Positions 61,799-64,000 of a stretch of 64,000 bases of DNA are shown one piece after another; within the stretch, counting starts at the first letter, position 1, and the number at the start of each line of letters is the position of its first letter. The position numbers and the translations under genes are program-made. The notes under the pieces are model-generated. The model did not search any database. It was given only the letters and a program-made list of their open reading frames with translations, and had not been told where the DNA came from. Source of the stretch: Fluviibacter sp964498255 (GTDB lineage Bacteria > Pseudomonadota > Gammaproteobacteria > Burkholderiales > Rhodocyclaceae). The stretch spans positions 62,001 through 126,000 of the forward strand of contig CAZCGW010000001.1 in assembly GCA_964498255.1 (NCBI GenBank), in the 5' to 3' direction.

Positions 61799-62851
61799 TT
61801 AGTTGCCTAGACCGGTGGTCATAGGCGATGTTTTAGCAAGGGTTGTGCCAAGGAAGGCACTTAAAAGCTGGCGGGCAGCCGAAGCGGGTGTCTGGCGTGC
61901 TTCGTCGACGGCCTGGCGGATGCCCGGCAAGTTAGCAAGCACAGTGTTGTTGGCGTGAAATGCACGGCGTAGACCCGAATCAATCAGGCTCCACATCCAT
62001 GCTTGCGCCTGGTGGCGGCGTCGTTCGGCAAATTCGCCAGTAGGCACCAGGGCCGTGCGATATTTCTCAATCGCTTCCCAGAATTTTTCAATGCCATCGT
62101 GATGCAGGGCGCTGAGCGCAATCACCGGTGGCTGCCAGTTCGGGCTGCTCGGGCGCAGCATGCCGAGGGCGTTTCTCCACTGCGCAGCGGTCACCGTTGC
62201 GGCACGTGGATCGATATCGGCTTTATTGATGACGACGAGGTCGGCAATCTCGACGATGCCTTTTTTAATGGCCTGTAGGTCATCGCCCGCATTCGGTAAT
62301 TGCAACAGGCAGAACATGTCGACCATGCCAGCCACGGTGGTTTCCGATTGGCCAACACCGACGGTTTCGACAATGATGACATCGTAACCAGAGGCTTCAC
62401 AGAGCAGCATGGCTTCACGGGTCTTTTCGGCAACACCGCCGAGAGAACCGGACGATGGACTTGGGCGAATAAAAGCTTCTTCGCGCATGGAGAGTTGTTC
62501 CATGCGTGTTTTATCACCGAGAATCGAGCCACCTGAAACGCTGGAGGACGGATCAACGGCCAGCACAGCCAATTTGTGGCCTTGCTTGATCAACCACATG
62601 CCGAGCGCTTCAATGAAAGTCGACTTGCCTGCACCGGGCACGCCCGAGATGCCAATGCGGATAGCATTGCCAGTACTCGGCAGGAGCGCGTTCAGCACTT
62701 GCTGGGCACGGATTTGATGATCGTCTCGTGTCGATTCGATCAGCGTAATGGATTTGGCCAACGCCCGACGTTGCCCCGCAAGTACGCCCGCTACCAAAGC
62801 CTGATCGGCTTCGGTAAGCGTGGTGACTTCTTCTGGGCGCATCGCGTTCAT
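61799..62851 (-). CDS. meaB: Methylmalonyl-CoA mutase-associated G3E GTPase MeaB
   Basis: MeaB protects methylmalonyl-CoA mutase and gates B12 loading by GTP hydrolysis. The 350-residue protein has Walker A SGVPGAGKST near 69-78, VDPSSSVSGGSILGDKTRM (switch region), VETVGVGQSE and the guanine motif NKAD. These are diagnostic for MeaB/ArgK. It lies 21 bases after mcm. The older name ArgK refers to this family. Confidence 0.95.
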   Translation of the reverse strand: MNAMRPEEVTTLTEADQALVAGVLAGQRRALAKSITLIESTRDDHQIRAQQVLNALLPSTGNAIRIGISGVPGAGKSTFIEALGMWLIKQGHKLAVLAVDPSSSVSGGSILGDKTRMEQLSMREEAFIRPSPSSGSLGGVAEKTREAMLLCEASGYDVIIVETVGVGQSETTVAGMVDMFCLLQLPNAGDDLQAIKKGIVEIADLVVINKADIDPRAATVTAAQWRNALGMLRPSSPNWQPPVIALSALHHDGIEKFWEAIEKYRTALVPTGEFAERRRHQAQAWMWSLIDSGLRRAFHANNTVLANLPGIRQAVDEARQTPASAARQLLSAFLGTTLAKTSPMTTGLGN

Positions 62852-62872
62852 GCCGGGTGCAATAAGGCGGAA

Positions 62873-64000
62873 TTACTTGGCCAGCGCTTTACGGATTTCG
62901 GCCAGCACGGTGCGTGCCGAATCTTCAATGCGGGTACCTGGGCCAAAGATGGCCTTGGCACCAGCCTTGTACAGGGTGTCGTAGTCTTGCGCCGGGATGA
63001 CACCGCCAGCGAACACAATGATGTCGTCCGAACCTTGTTCTTTGAGTGCGTTGACCAGAGTTGGTAGCAGGGTCTTGTGGCCAGCGGCCAGTGACGACAC
63101 ACCAATCGCATGTACGTCGTTTTCAATCGCCTGGCGTGCGGCTTCTTCCGGCGTCTGGAACAGTGGGCCCATGTCGATGTCGAAACCGAGGTCAGCGAAG
63201 GCAGTTGCCACCACTTTGGCACCGCGATCGTGACCATCCTGGCCGAGCTTGGCAATCATGATGCGTGGACGACGGCCTTGTTCCTGAACGAACTTTTCGA
63301 TGTCCTGCTTGATCTCTTCCCAGCTTTCCTGACCCTGCACAACGCCTCCGTACACACCAGAAATTGTTTGGTTGTTGGCGCGGAAACGGCCAAAGACCTT
63401 TTCCAGCGCATCAGATACTTCGCCAACCGTAGCGCGCAGGCGGATTGCTTTGACCGTCAGGTCGAGCAGGTTGCCCTGGCCTGATTTTGCCGACTCGGTC
63501 AGCGCGTTCAATGCAGCATCAACTGCAGCGCTATCGCGCGTGGCGCGGATTTTCTGCAGGCGTGCCACCTGGGCTTCGCGCACGGCGTGGTTGTCGATAT
63601 CGAGAATATCGATCTCGTCTTCCTTGGCCAGTTTGTATTTGTTCACGCCAACAATAACGTCTTTGCCGGAGTCGATGCGGGCTTGCTTGTCAGCCGCACA
63701 GGTTTCGACCTGCATCTTGGCCCAGCCAGATTCCACGGCCTTGGTCATGCCGCCCATGGCTTCGATCTCTTCGATGATCGACCAGGCCTTGTCGGCCATG
63801 TCTTGGGTGAGTTTTTCCATCATGTAGGAACCAGCCCATGGATCGATCACGTTGGTGATGTGGGTTTCTTCCTGAATGATCAGCTGCGTGTTGCGGGCAA
63901 TACGTGCCGAGAATTCGGTTGGCAGGGCAATGGCTTCATCCAGTGCATTGGTATGCAGCGACTGGGTGCCACCGAATACGGCTGCCATTGCTTCGATCGT
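62873..64000 (-). CDS. mcm: Methylmalonyl-CoA mutase, C-terminal part (5' end beyond window)
   Basis: The mutase isomerises (R)-methylmalonyl-CoA to succinyl-CoA with adenosylcobalamin. About 375 residues are visible and the frame runs open through the right edge. QSLHTNALDEAIALPTEFSA and DPWAGSYMMEKLT belong to the end of the catalytic barrel. The cobalamin domain has GQDGHDRGAKVV, whose His ligates cobalt, then GVSSLAAGHKTLLP and VFAGGVIPAQDY. The subunit is the large B12-binding type, roughly half shown. An internal ATG at 63988 is not the real start. Confidence 0.95.
   Translation of the reverse strand, partial: TIEAMAAVFGGTQSLHTNALDEAIALPTEFSARIARNTQLIIQEETHITNVIDPWAGSYMMEKLTQDMADKAWSIIEEIEAMGGMTKAVESGWAKMQVETCAADKQARIDSGKDVIVGVNKYKLAKEDEIDILDIDNHAVREAQVARLQKIRATRDSAAVDAALNALTESAKSGQGNLLDLTVKAIRLRATVGEVSDALEKVFGRFRANNQTISGVYGGVVQGQESWEEIKQDIEKFVQEQGRRPRIMIAKLGQDGHDRGAKVVATAFADLGFDIDMGPLFQTPEEAARQAIENDVHAIGVSSLAAGHKTLLPTLVNALKEQGSDDIIVFAGGVIPAQDYDTLYKAGAKAIFGPGTRIEDSARTVLAEIRKALAK

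Overview
The window looks like the chromosome of a betaproteobacterium with compact, moderately GC-rich DNA. The evidence is gene order: def-fmt-htpX-rsmB-DUF4390-ntrY-ntrX, topB-smg-dprA, rph-rdgB-hemW and yicC-gmk-rpoZ-spoT are familiar betaproteobacterial blocks. I cannot name the genus; the methylmalonyl-CoA genes are compatible with a Rhodocyclales-like organism, but that is inference. Nearly everything is housekeeping or central metabolism. No rRNA, prophage, insertion sequence or CRISPR array is visible, and no gene-free stretch exceeds 300 bases.

Layout. 1-3.6 kb: a partial DUF971 gene, a lone HNH nuclease that looks AT-rich, and topB with a good promoter. 3.6-7.6 kb: smg, dprA and an exported protein (minus strand), divergent from def-fmt. 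7.7-16.1 kb: htpX, an S1/P1 nuclease, and the run rsmB-DUF4390-ntrY-ntrX-hemE. 16.2-21.7 kb: a perfect DnaA box, priA, a carbonic anhydrase/MHS transporter/ROK kinase operon, and DUF1840. 21.7-25.7 kb: metH, headed by a promoter, a SAM-II type riboswitch and an intrinsic terminator. 25.7-31 kb: rfaH, an M20 amidohydrolase, rapZ, a NusG-domain-II/Gx/ubiX operon, and mutY. 31-38 kb: flavin reductase, iron-sulfur photolyase and lipocalin, then an SHP-like cytochrome, a diheme cytochrome, cytochrome b561, a two-component system and a MASE1-like membrane protein. 38-49.1 kb: tRNA-Gly(CCC), thiSG, an unknown exported protein, trmB, hemW-rdgB-rph, yicC-gmk-rpoZ-spoT, dadA, and a TatD-family hydrolase. 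49.4-55.7 kb: HU, maeB, a Rap1a-like protein, a glycine-zipper lipoprotein, ilvD and lgt. 55.7-64 kb: a VOC protein, a small Fic plus PIN/RHH accessory patch, and the propionate operon mcm-meaB-pccB-pccA (minus strand).

How the parts work together. Propionyl-CoA is carboxylated by PccAB, possibly epimerised by the VOC protein, and isomerised to succinyl-CoA by B12-dependent mutase with its G3E chaperone MeaB. MetH is a second B12 enzyme, and its SAM-sensing leader would reduce its expression when S-adenosylmethionine is plentiful. MaeB and the PCC/MCM route meet at the C4/C3 node. The cytochrome b561/DHC/SHP-like set with its own sensor kinase looks like a self-contained periplasmic electron-transfer unit.

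The most interesting items are the SAM-II riboswitch with attenuator ahead of metH, an NtrX whose AAA+ domain has lost its ATPase and sigma54-contact motifs, the cytochrome/two-component unit, the photolyase patch, and a Fic gene whose promoter sits in a long inverted repeat. Several genes have a -10-like box placed so that their mRNAs would be almost leaderless. Nothing here is demonstrably a wholly new system. No computation was run, so composition statements are by eye.
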